A DNA stretch of 64,000 nt, taken from Hormiphora californensis (lineage: Eukaryota > Ctenophora > Tentaculata > Cydippida > Pleurobrachiidae). Shown here one piece after another: positions 1-29,233 of the stretch (the stretch's first letter is position 1; each line of letters begins with the position of its first letter). The stretch lies in NCBI GenBank assembly GCA_020137815.1, contig CM035350.1, forward strand, positions 6,955,447-7,019,446, written 5' to 3'. Made by a program: the position numbers and the translations under genes. The notes under the pieces were generated by a model that was not told the DNA's origin, did no database searches, and worked only from the letters and a program-made list of their open reading frames with translations.

Positions 1-70
1 TGAGAAGGTAAAATTGTTGAAAACCAGTTTTAAAACAAATTGTCACACACTATTTTAAATTTGTTTGCAG

Positions 71-19976
<19,906 letters not shown>

Positions 19977-20019
19977 AGAAAGAGACACTGATTTTTAACT
20001 ATTTTATGTGAAACTGGTA

Positions 20020-20025
20020 AATAAA
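20020..20025 (+). promoter_or_regulatory. Poly(A) signal of TPR
   Basis: AATAAA 44 bases after the TPR stop codon. Confidence 0.75.
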
Positions 20026-20029
20026 AACC

Positions 20030-21120
20030 TGGTTGTTTTGGTAAGTATGGATGATGAACAGTTGAAAATTTGTGTGGGGATCGTTAAAAAGTAGTATCCA
20101 AAGCTATTTGATTCACCGCTAGTTATATCTCGAAGAGACAGGTGAGAGAACCCCCTCACCCGGTTTTTGGGCTGTATTTGAAGAGTTAATAACACGGATT
20201 AATCGTTTTCGGAGAGTTCGGGCTATGCCTTGTGTGGTTGACCAATATAAAGTTTGTGTTTACTTGGAAGCTATGTTTCCTAATTATTTCTTAAGATCAT
20301 TATCCACAGTTTCTCTGTCGTCTCACTCCCATTTACTGTAACGCGCGAATAAATGGTCATCACGCTGCAACTCTCGAACGCGCACAACAGTAGTTTATCG
20401 CGCGGCGCTTCATTCGATTCGGCCCGGTGAAGGGCGCGATTATAATCTGGGTGCCTTGCAGCCTGTTTACAGGTGCGCGCTACCAAAAGAGTATACTTAG
20501 ACCGACTTTTTTCAAACGGCTATAGCCATGGAACCACATGGCCGATTTGAGTAAACTAAACGGTATCAGTTAGAGAATCGATAGCCCTAACCGATAACCC
20601 CAAACCAAACCCTAACCAGACCCTAACGGATAGCCCTAACCCGTCGCGCGCGCCAAAACTACGAATTGTTAGCAATGAAAGGCACCCAGATTTTAACGTT
20701 TTCCCCCGGTGAATCTCCAACCGAGGACGAACCTTTTTTTGGCTCACTTTTCCGCTGTGGGTTTCAAATTTGTCGTACAGTTGAAAAGCGCTGCCTTATC
20801 CCGCGCTGGCCGGGGGCCAGCAACGTTTGCCAAGTCGTACAGTACACGCCACACGGGTCCGGCGTAGATGATAACTGGTACCCGGTAGTCCTTATGCGCT
20901 TGCCTACTCCAATAATCCTCCTAACCCAGCCCTAATTTATTTTACAGCCAGGCCAATTGTGTGACAAGGCTTGTCATTAACGCCTTGACTTGTCACCTGT
21001 CCCGCTGTCGTTATCCCCCACAACGTGTGTGATTAGATGCTTTAAACTCAATGTTTGCCCAGTTCGTTGCCTTAAAATATGCCCTGAACCTAATAAAATA
21101 ATCTAACTGTTAGGACCCAT
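20030..21120. other. Intergenic region upstream of RPS12
   Basis: No open frame here looks real. The region is GC- and CpG-richer than the TPR introns, contains several CCCTAAC-type motifs (20585-20640) that are not a telomeric array, and a pyrimidine-rich CTTTTCCGCTG near 20750 that would suit a 5'-TOP start. A 5' UTR exon of RPS12 probably lies here because an acceptor-like TGTTAG precedes the coding start; I cannot place its 5' end. Confidence 0.5.
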
Positions 21121-21133
21121 TAAGGAATCAGCT

Positions 21134-21532
21134 ATGTCTGTTGGAGATGGGACCATGAGTCTTATGGACGCTCTCAGGGAGGTCCTCAAGAACGCCACTA
21201 TCGCTGACGGAGTGACCAAGGGACTCCGAGAGAGCTGTAAGAAGCTGGACAAGCGAGAGGCACTCCTGTGTGTCCTGGCAGAGAGCACTGACGAGAAGAA
21301 CATCCCCAAGTTGGTCGAGGCCCTGTGCAAGGAGCACAACATCAACCTCATCAAGATTGATGACGCCAAGAAACTCGGAGAGTGGACTGGTCTATGCAAG
21401 ATTGACAAGGAGGGTCTTGCCAGGAAGGTTGTGAGGTGCAGCTGTGCTGTTATCCACGACTTTGGAAAGGAGAGCCAGGCTCTTGATATGATCAACGATC
21501 ACTTCAAGAGGACCGTCACCGGGGATGCATAA
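21134..21532 (+). CDS. RPS12: 40S ribosomal protein S12 (eS12)
   Basis: The 132-residue uninterrupted coding sequence is the usual eS12 length. It matches the family through its core: [56 protein letters not shown] and [17 protein letters not shown]. eS12 has an L7Ae-type fold and sits on the beak of the small ribosomal subunit. The ATG at 21134 is the first in frame after an upstream CTGTTAG that may be the acceptor of a 5' UTR intron. The stop is TAA. It lies between TPR and NOP56, all on the same strand, 144 bases upstream of the NOP56 start. Confidence 0.97.
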   Translation: MSVGDGTMSLMDALREVLKNATIADGVTKGLRESCKKLDKREALLCVLAESTDEKNIPKLVEALCKEHNINLIKIDDAKKLGEWTGLCKIDKEGLARKVVRCSCAVIHDFGKESQALDMINDHFKRTVTGDA

Positions 21533-21676
21533 ACAGAGACTCATTCCTCTTTTTACTTTTTATTTATTGAAACAGAACAAAATGTGTTTTTCTCTTTGTC
21601 TTTTAGTATAACAATTTAACCATATATATATTGAAACACCTTTAACCCATATATTGTATCTGCTAGACTGCCAGCT

Positions 21677-24600
21677 ATGGCCTCGTATGTGTTATACGAA
21701 CATGCGGCAGGGTACGCACTATTCAAGAACATCGCCATGGAAGACATTGGTTCACAACTCGATCAGGTTTGTTGAAGATGTGTTTGGGATCAGTTGGGAT
21801 CCTAATTGTTGGTCTATGTAGTGATGCTGGGATTGGGGATCCTGATTTCTAATCCTTTTTAGAGCTGTTTCAGTCAAGTACAATCCCGTAACACCCCTCT
21901 CCTCTATTAGGTACAAGCCGCAGTTTTAGACTTGGCCAAGTTTGGTAAAGTTGTCAAACTGGAATCATTCGTTCCGTTCAAATCTGGAGCCAATGCCCTG
22001 GAAAATATCAACTCTATCTCCGAAGGTGAGGAGTTTCCCCCCCCCCCCCCACATCTCTACATTTTAGTTCTCTCTCCCCCACATCTCTTATAGCTGTTTT
22101 TAGTTCATTTCACTGATTTTCCACTTTGGTATCAGTGACAAATGCACGCAGTACACATCCTTACTGATCTTTTATTTTCATACATCATCATGTTGAAATG
22201 ACCCCACATACTATCGAGAAACTTGGCACAACATTCTCGGGCCACTTTACAAATTTAAAGGTTGACAAGATACCTAAAACTTTTCGTATATCGTCTTATT
22301 TTGATTTATCATTAATTTTCAGCATTTTTTCAGAATTTTTTGTCGGCTAGAAATATGTGCAAAATAGGGGGTCTACTGACAAATGAGTGTGCCTTTTTTA
22401 AAATTGATACTGGAATATCTCCGGTTCCTGATGAGATACAGAAACCGTTTTGGTAGCGTTGGTCTTATTAAGGCCAATCCAACGCAACCAAGATCAAGTA
22501 GCTATCTTTTGAGGAACCGGAAACGTGAATTTCAATTTGCGAGACGCAGTGAGTGTGCCCAGTAAAACCAGTGCTGACAATATCGGTAGACCCCCTATTT
22601 CGAATTTTTTTCTAGCCGACAAAAAATTCTGAAAAAATGCTGAAAATTAATGATAAATCAAAATAAGACGATATACGAAAAGTTTTAGGTATCTTGTCAA
22701 CCTTTAAGGGTTAGAACATAACAAACTAATTACACCTCCACTCTCTAGGCGAGGTACACGAGGACTTGAAGACATTCCTCCAGACCATGCTACCTAAGAA
22801 GGCTGGCAAGCTGGGTGTGTCCGACAGTAGGATTGGTGCCTCCATCGGAGAGGAGATGGACATTGAGTGCGAGTTTGGGGGAGTTACTGCAGAGATCATC
22901 CGTGGAATTAGGTGGGTTCATATTTTAGCTCCCCCCCACCATTTTAATATCTTTCGCTCTCTCAGCTCTATCTCTTTCTCTCATAATGGGAATTATTTTC
23001 ATCACCCCACACACACATACAGCATGGAATAAGGACTTGGTGTTAGTTGACACTGCGTTAAAAACCCAATGCAAAATGAAATACATTGTGTTATCGTTTT
23101 CACTGTTCCTAGTGGAATGTATACGTGATAAATGAACACAAAACAAACTCATACATCACCCCTTTTTATTTACAAATGTAAAGGAGGGTTATAACATAAC
23201 AAAACATATCTGGGTCAAGTATTATATTGTAAATCTCTAAATTTCCCCACCAGGTTCCACTTTGCTAAGTTTGTTGATGGTCTGTCCGCTAAGAATTGTG
23301 ATAAGGCCCAGCTAGGTCTGGGTCACAGCTACAGTCGGTGTAAGGTGAAGTTTAACGTACACAGAGTGGATAACATGATCATCCAGAGTATCTCTCTATT
23401 GGACCAGATCGACAAGGATATCAATACTTTCTCCATGCGACTGAGGTGATTTATCATTTGACACACCTTCACATTAGTGTACAGTCGGACCCCGATTTAG
23501 GGACACCCTCGGGGGAAAGGCTCTTGTCCACTAAATCGGGGCCAAATAAGGTTAATTTCCTATATCGGGGGGAAAAAAATCCTGTCCCTAAATCGGGGTC
23601 CGACTGTACATATATCACAGGTCTCACAGATCTCATTACATCGCAATGTTACAGACGTGGTGTTTCCCAGCAACAAGAAATTGTGTTATCGTTTTCACTG
23701 ATTTTCCACTTTGGTATCAGTGACAAATGCACGCAGTACACATCTTTACTCAGTTCACTGAATTTACAAATTAAGATAGCTTGTTCTAGAACCCAGTTCA
23801 GCCAGCGATCTCTCCTACCGTATTAGGAGTCCTAATTTAGGACCAATCTTCCCCAGAAAATATGTATGGTGTCATGACTCACACTTTTAGATGTTCTTTA
23901 ATCATGATACCTCAGTATTAATCATAGTCTGTTTGTTACAGGGAATGGTACTCCTACCACTACCCTGAGCTGGTTAAGATTGCCCCGGACAACATTATGT
24001 ACGCTAAGGTTGTGAATGTGATCAAGTCACGTGACCAGATCACTGAGGATATGGTGACTCAGCTGGAGGAGATAACCATGGACAGTGCCAAGGCAAAGGC
24101 AGTTATTGAAAGTGCCAAAATCAGCATGGGTAAGAGAGGGAGCTGGAGATGTGATGTTACAGACGTGGTGTTTCCCAGCACTGTGTTAAAATCCATTGCA
24201 ACAAGAAATTGTGTTATCGTTTTCACTGATTTTCACTTTGGTATCAGTGACAAATGCACGCAGTACACATCTTCACGCCAGCGAATAGAATAGTCTCATC
24301 ATAGTTTTTTCATCCTTTTATCAAATCAAACAACTAGAGAAAGAGAATAGATGTAAAGATAGATATAGAAATATAATGGCGGGGGGGGGGGGGGGGTGCA
24401 GCCCAAAAAAAACCAACCATACCCTGGATTTTCAAAATTGTTGATTTTTTTTGATCTTTTTTTATTTTTTTTGATTTTTTTTGAATTTTTTTGATTTTTT
24501 TTGATCGTTTTTGATTTTTTTTGAATTTTTTTGATCGTTTTTGATTTTATTTGATCGTTTTTGATTTTTTTTGAACTTTTTCGTTCAACATTAAACATTT

Positions 24601-27600
24601 AAAAAAATCAAAAACGATAAAAAAAATTCAAAAAAATTCAAAAACGATCAAAAAAGTTCAAAAAAAATCAAAAACGATCAAAAACGATCAAAAAAATCAA
24701 AAACGACCAAAAAAAATCAAAAACGACCAAAAAAAATCAAAGAATTTTCAATCAAAAACGACCAAAAAAAACCAACCATACCCTGGGTTTCGGAAAAAGT
24801 TTGAATTTTTTTGGGGCTGCACCCCCCCCCCCCCAATGGCCAATAATCACAATGAGTGAGAGACAATACCCCTAACTACTTCTATCCCACTGCAGGAATG
24901 GACATCTCTCCTATTGATCTGATTAACATCCAGAGTTTTACCTCTCGGATTATGTCCCTGCACCAGTACCGAACAGAGCTGAGTGCCTATCTGGGTGATA
25001 AAATGAACCAGTGTGCTCCTAACTTAACTGCCCTTATCGGAAACCAGGTGAGAAATCAGGGACTCGGTTAGATTGTTAATTGTTTGTTAGGGTTTTCATC
25101 CATTTAGGATACGCAATGTTACAGACGTGGTGTTTCCCAGCACTGTGTTAAAATCCATTGCAACAAGAAATTGTGTTATCGTTTTCACTGATTTTCCACT
25201 TTGGTATCAGTGACAAATGCACGCAGTACACATCTGGATATGAAAATATTATAAGTTCGTTACTGAAAATTGGGGGGAATTGAGATAGGCGAGAGGAAGG
25301 TAGACCCCCCCTGTTACACCGGCTCCTTTTAACGTAGGGCGCGCGGTCGGTCCCCTGTAAAAAGCACACCCCGCAGCACGGCGTGTGCACAATTTTACCG
25401 CGGCGCGTAGAGGTGTAGACGAACAGACGTGTTTGTTTGTTTGTGTGTTTGTTTGTGTGTGTGTGTGTGTGTGTGTTATTTGACCTAACATTATCCTACT
25501 CCAGGTCGGTGCTAGGCTCATTGCCCATGCTGGCAGTCTGACTAACTTGGCCAAGTACCCCGCATCAACTGTTCAAATCTTGGGAGCTGAAAAGGCACTC
25601 TTCAGGTAACTCAGACATTATTACATTGAAAAAAATGTAGCCTTCCTCATCGCAATGTTACAGACATGGTGTTTCCAAGCACTGTGTTAAAATCCATTGC
25701 AACAAGAAATTGTGTTATCGTTTTCACTGCTTTTCCACTTTGGTATCAGTGACAAATGCACGCAGTACACATCTTCACCCCAGCAAATCACTCATCCGAA
25801 CTGTTAATTAAAACTAACATACTTTTCCCAACAGAGCCCTAAAGACTCGAGGAAACACTCCAAAATACGGACTTCTCTTCCATTCCTCGTTTATCGGCCG
25901 AGCCAAGGCTAAGAACAAGGGAAGGATCTCCCGGTATCTCGCTAACAAGTGCTCCATTGCATCCCGTATTGATTGTTTCTCTGAGAACATCAACAGTGTT
26001 TACGGAGCTAAAATGCAGGAACAGGTCGAAGAGAGACTGAAGTTCTATGAAACTGGAGACCTGCCAAGAAAGAATCTCGATGTCATGGAGGTATACAGAG
26101 GGGGAAGGGGGAGAAATAGTGTATTTCCTTCTGTCTAGATCTAAAATAAAACTGCTCTCACTCCTACACATGTTTCTCACCATTCTTTCTACACATCAGA
26201 TGATCTCAAACATCATATCATAGAGTTTAGATTCTCTCCAATAACAGAGCTTTCCTAACCGTCCTTCTCTTTCCAGGAGGCAATGGCTGAAGCCATGACT
26301 GTTTTGGACAAGTCCCCTACAGAAGCAGCTGATGATAAGCCTTCAGAAGAGCCAAAGACACCAAAGTCGGAGAAGAAAAAGAAGAAGAAGAGGAAGATAG
26401 AGGAGGTTGAAGAGGCAGCAGAAGCTGAACCTGCACCTGCGGCTGAGGAACCTGCCCAGGAAGCGGTGGAACCAGTTGAGAAAAAGAAGAAGAATAGGAA
26501 GAGTGAGGTGGTGGCTGAGCCTGCAGCAGGTACACATTGTTAAACTTCTTAATTAGTAGGAAGGAATTAGTAGGAAACAGTTAAATTACAAATCGTCACA
26601 CACACACTTTCATATGTTCTTTCATTGTCAATTGGAAGGAGAGTTAATTGCATCCAATAGCTGTGATAAAGTGTGCAGTTGTAGAGGTAGGAGAAGGGTG
26701 TGGTAGTCCAGTTGAGAGGAATAGGAATAGGAAGGATGAAGGAGTCCAAGGATAAAACCAGGAATAGGAAGGAATCGTATCCAGGAAGGATGAAGGAATA
26801 CAAGGATATATATGTGTTGTGTTGAGTGCCTCCCCAGAGAAGTACTTACCCGATACTTACCCGGTATTAAACAAACAAATAACAATTGGACAATAAAGCT
26901 CCCAGCAGCTTTATTATCCCACTACACAGAATACAATTTATAGTTACCTGTCACCAGACAAGTGGGTAGCTCAGACCAGATTCCATCACTTTGACATGTT
27001 ATCACAGGTTCCCCCACCAGCACTGCATTCGCGGTACACGATATCGTTATCTCTCCTCCTTCCGCCGCTCCAGGCCATTTGTCCTCCAGTGAGTTTGGTA
27101 TCGTCACACCCAGGCAGTCTGAAACATATTGGAGGTTTTTAGTGGTCTCTATTGGTATTTTGTGCCCCTCCCCCCTCAATTTAGCATTATATTACTGTAC
27201 CTAGTATGCGGTATTGTTTTGATGCCGTATCACTGGTACTAAACAAGAACTTCTCAATTGTATCCCCTTGCCACATTTCGAGGCACTTGTCCCTGTCTTC
27301 AAAATTGTAAACCTCCACCTCTGCCCCCTCACAATACAGGGTGATGTTCGTTGCTGTCTTGGTTATCATCCACGTTTTAATAGTCGAATCAGGAAGCTTA
27401 TCTTGGTCTAAATCGATGTCTGTGGCTGTGCAAGGGTAGACTCTAAAGGTTGTCAGAGTTTTGGAATCGAACCCGATCCTTATGTAGGGGTAATCAGTTT
27501 CTCCGAATTGGATCAATGAAGACATTTCACTTCCATTTGCCTTGAACTCTAGTGCACTGTTCTCCAGGTCTAGGGCGAGTACTGCTCCCCGAACAATGCT

Positions 27601-27899
27601 GTTCCAATCTGGAATTTTATTGAATTTAACTGCTGTGTCATGGTAACCAAAACAAGGTTAACAACGGGTACCATAGTAACCATTGTTATCATCAAGTTAA
27701 CTTACCATCACTTGCACTCGTTGAGCGAAGGAGGACGAGAAGGAAAATCAGGGAATAACAAACCATTTCACATTGTTACAACACTGCTAGAGGAAGGTTG
27801 AACCATTGTTACAGAACTGCTAGATAGAGGGCATCACGAGAAGGATTTGTAGATCAATGGCACACGAGGCAGCCGTGTAGAACGATTATCTTTTCCCTT

Positions 27900-27978
<79 letters not shown>

Positions 27979-28257
27979 GGCGCACCCTCTATAATCTCTC
28001 GCGTGCGAGCGCTCTCTCTCTCAAATCTCTCTGGCATTATCCCTCGTTCTTTTTCCCCTGCCCTCACGTAGTACGTATGAATAGTAAACAGTAACGTAAG
28101 GCACGTGCTACCAGGATCACGTGGATATTAATATGCATGGGGTAGTCTGGGTAGTTGCACTAGAAAGATGGGCAGAGATAGAACTGATGATATTGATATA
28201 CACACAAAGGAATGGAAACTGAAATGAAGAAACAGGTTGACTTCCGCAACAAACACA

Positions 28258-28320
<63 letters not shown>

Positions 28321-28791
28321 GGTTTTGTCTTCATACATCCGTATCTTTATCCTGTTTAGAATGGTTGCACAATGTACCACACCTATATAACAACAGCTAA
28401 AGGAAAGAGTACAATAACGCGTTAGAAAACAAACAAGAAATGTACCACTACACCCCCCCCCCCCCCCCATTCATCTCACTAGTCTAGACTAACTTTTCGT
28501 ATTAGCTTCCCACTATTACTATTTACCTAGCCTTGTCTAACCCACAATTCCCTCTCAGAACCCGCACCTGCTTGCTGCTGAGGAGCCCAAGAAGAAAAAG
28601 AAGAGGAAGAGCTGAGGCAGCACCCGAACCCGCCCCTGAACCTACCCCTGAACCCGAACCCGCTGCTGTCGAAGAGGAAACCTAAGACACCCAAAAAGAA
28701 GAAGAAGAAGTCCATAGCACCAGTTGAAGCAGCTCCTGAGACACCCGCTACTGAGAAGAAGAAGAAGAAGAAGAAGAAGGCGGATGAGTAG
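21677..28791 (+). CDS. NOP56: NOP56, core protein of box C/D snoRNPs
   Basis: NOP56 is a scaffold of the box C/D snoRNP that guides rRNA 2'-O-methylation in the nucleolus. Exons: 21677-21766, 21911-22025, 22749-22911, 23254-23445, 23942-24129, 24896-25047, 25505-25605, 25835-26090, 26277-26529, 28559-28791, all with matching phases. The N-terminal domain begins [16 protein letters not shown]. The Nop domain is highly conserved ([77 protein letters not shown]). The tail is Lys/Glu/Pro-rich as in other NOP56 proteins. The last exon holds three apparent +1 shifts (near 28572, 28613 and 28680); with them corrected it continues as KKKKK/EPAPEP repeats to TAG at 28789. Without the last splice the frame would end at 26541. 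Introns carry snoRNA-like copies, and the last intron hosts an antisense gene. Confidence 0.96.
22110..22158 (+). ncRNA. Truncated copy of the NOP56-intron H/ACA-like RNA (3' hairpin only)
   Basis: It retains the second hairpin (TCACTGAT/ATCAGTGA), the 14-nt spacer and the ACACAT tail seen in the full copies, but nothing matching the first hairpin precedes it. Probably a relic. Confidence 0.6.
22255..22708. mobile_element. 454-bp foldback element with 120-bp TIRs in NOP56 intron 2
   Basis: The left arm (from TTAAAGGTTGACAAGATACC) and the right arm (ending with its inverse at 22708) match over about 120 bases. The centre (22377-22586) contains a second inverted pair, CCGGTTCCTGATGAG and CTTTTGAGGAACCGG. 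No coding capacity. Confidence 0.85.
23022..23141 (+). ncRNA. Diverged H/ACA snoRNA-like RNA in NOP56 intron 3
   Basis: It keeps CACTGCGTTAAAAACCCAATGC and TTGTGTTATCGTTTTCACTG from the intronic family but differs elsewhere. A hairpin, a hinge AAATGA (fits ANANNA), a second hairpin with stems TTATC/GATAA and TTTCACT/AGTGGAA, and an ACA three bases from the proposed end are all present. Its guide regions differ from the other copies, so it may guide another site. Confidence 0.55.
23470..23609. mobile_element. 140-bp palindromic MITE, TIR GTACAGTCGGACCCCGATTT
   Basis: GTACAGTCGGACCCCGATTTAGGGACA and its inverse bound the element in NOP56 intron 4, with further internal repeats of AAATCGGGG. 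No coding capacity. Confidence 0.85.
23642..23743 (+). ncRNA. H/ACA snoRNA-like RNA with a 20-nt deletion in hairpin 1 (NOP56 intron 4)
   Basis: It is almost identical to the full copies at 25113 and 25652, but the 3' half of the first hairpin is missing between CCCAGCA and ACAAGA. The deletion removes one side of the stem, so it is probably a non-functional copy or a single-hairpin variant. Confidence 0.65.
24151..24270 (+). ncRNA. H/ACA snoRNA-like RNA in NOP56 intron 5
   Basis: The full two-hairpin structure is present. Lower stem 1 reads GTGATG against CATTGC, changed from GCAATG in sister copies yet still pairable through G-U pairs. Box H is ACAAGA and the ACA box is three bases from the end. 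It starts 21 bases after the 5' splice site. Confidence 0.75.
24381..24834. mobile_element. G-capped foldback element, 454 bp, 6-bp TSD AATGGC
   Basis: It begins with a run of 16 G then TGCAGCCCAAAAAAA and ends with the inverse closing in C14. The arms are short tandem repeats of TTTTTTGAT/TTTTTTGAA type and their inverse. AATGGC flanks both sides exactly (24375-24380 and 24835-24840). No coding capacity. It lies in NOP56 intron 5. It shares end structure and TSD length with the elements at 35567 and 50355. Confidence 0.87.
25113..25233 (+). ncRNA. H/ACA snoRNA-like RNA in NOP56 intron 6 (reference copy)
   Basis: The 121-nt unit folds as hairpin-hinge-hairpin-tail. Hairpin 1 has lower stem GCAATG/CATTGC and upper stem ACGTGGTG/CACTGTGT. 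The hinge carries ACAAGA, matching box H (ANANNA). Hairpin 2 has upper stem TCACTGAT/ATCAGTGA and lower stem GTGT/GCAC. The RNA ends ACACAT, with ACA three bases from the 3' end. In both hairpins the upper stem ends 14 nt before the box, the spacing required for H/ACA pseudouridylation pockets. NOP56 is a known snoRNA host gene in vertebrates. Repeated copies in several introns support a mobile or duplicated snoRNA family. The target is not determined. Confidence 0.82.
25436..25477. repeat. (GT)n and (GTTT)n microsatellite
   Basis: GTTTGTTTGT followed by GT dinucleotides in NOP56 intron 6. Confidence 0.85.
25652..25772 (+). ncRNA. H/ACA snoRNA-like RNA in NOP56 intron 7
   Basis: Nearly identical to the copy at 25113. 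One change in the upper stem of hairpin 1 (ACATGGTG for ACGTGGTG) turns a G-U pair into A-U, so pairing is kept. Box H ACAAGA, terminal ACACAT and both 14-nt spacings are intact. Confidence 0.8.
26910..26915 (-). promoter_or_regulatory. Poly(A) signal of the nested FA-CCP gene
   Basis: AATAAA on the minus strand, seven bases beyond the TAG stop at 26922-26924, supporting termination there without a further splice. Confidence 0.6.
26922..27766 (-). CDS. Small secreted protein: signal peptide, FA-methyltransferase-like domain, sushi/CCP domain
   Basis: Three phase-1 exons on the minus strand: 27766-27706 (signal peptide [18 protein letters not shown]), 27608-27201 and 27118-26922. The middle exon resembles the farnesoic-acid O-methyltransferase-like domain (Pfam Methyltransf_FA), with the typical [19 protein letters not shown] and a closing ASKQYRILG; despite the name, this domain is usually an extracellular module without proven enzyme activity. 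The last exon is a sushi/CCP domain with four cysteines and the C[11 protein letters not shown] ending. About 220 residues. The gene is nested antisense in the last NOP56 intron. It is a paralogue of the gene at 38265-40253, with the same exon layout and phases. Confidence 0.83.
27901..27975. repeat. (CT)n microsatellite upstream of the nested FA-CCP gene
   Basis: Pure CT repeat 135 bases upstream (minus-strand sense) of the signal-peptide exon. Confidence 0.95.
28259..28318. repeat. (CT)n microsatellite
   Basis: CT repeat in the last NOP56 intron. A C17 homopolymer lies at about 28452-28469. Confidence 0.95.
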
Positions 28792-29233
28792 AAGTACGAT
28801 GTAACACGTCCTTGTGATCTATAAACTTGATGAGGAAATCGGACACTGGAATATTACTGCGTGGTGGCCGGTGCGGGACTGTCCCAGCTCCCTCCATTAA
28901 ATGAGAGGCAGCGTGCCAGATCTTTAGCAATGAGAAAACACTTTCAGACATATTCGAGCGGGATCCACAGTTTTAAACAGGCCCTGCACCGGCACACAAA
29001 AACATTCAGAGAAAAACAACGTGTGTGACAAAGTTTTTTAGCTCTTTAATTTATTATTCTCTCAACACAATGCTCAATGTCATATTTTTCTCTGATCTTT
29101 TACACGCGTGATCACACACACGCCGTGAACCTTTATACACTTGTTTGTGGTGTCCACTCCCTCCCCTCCTCCTCCTCCAGAGCGCCCCTCCTAACTGTCC
29201 CTCTTGCTCCCACTCCTCACTTTCCGCAGGCTA
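28792..29233. other. Spacer between NOP56 (+) and the thioredoxin gene (-)
   Basis: Convergent 3' flanks. A minus-strand frame at 28748-28951 (MSESVFSLLKIWH...) is open, but part of it is the reverse of the NOP56 lysine tail and I see no splice context, so I do not call it. Confidence 0.5.

Noticed and set aside
20585-20645. CCCTAAC motifs as interstitial telomere
   Set aside because: Only scattered, irregular copies; no TTAGGG-type array.
21103-21495. 130-residue minus-strand frame
   Set aside because: Antisense shadow of RPS12.
28748-28951. 67-residue minus frame MSESVFSLLKIWH...
   Set aside because: Its C-terminal Ser run is the reverse of the NOP56 lysine codons and no splice partner was found.
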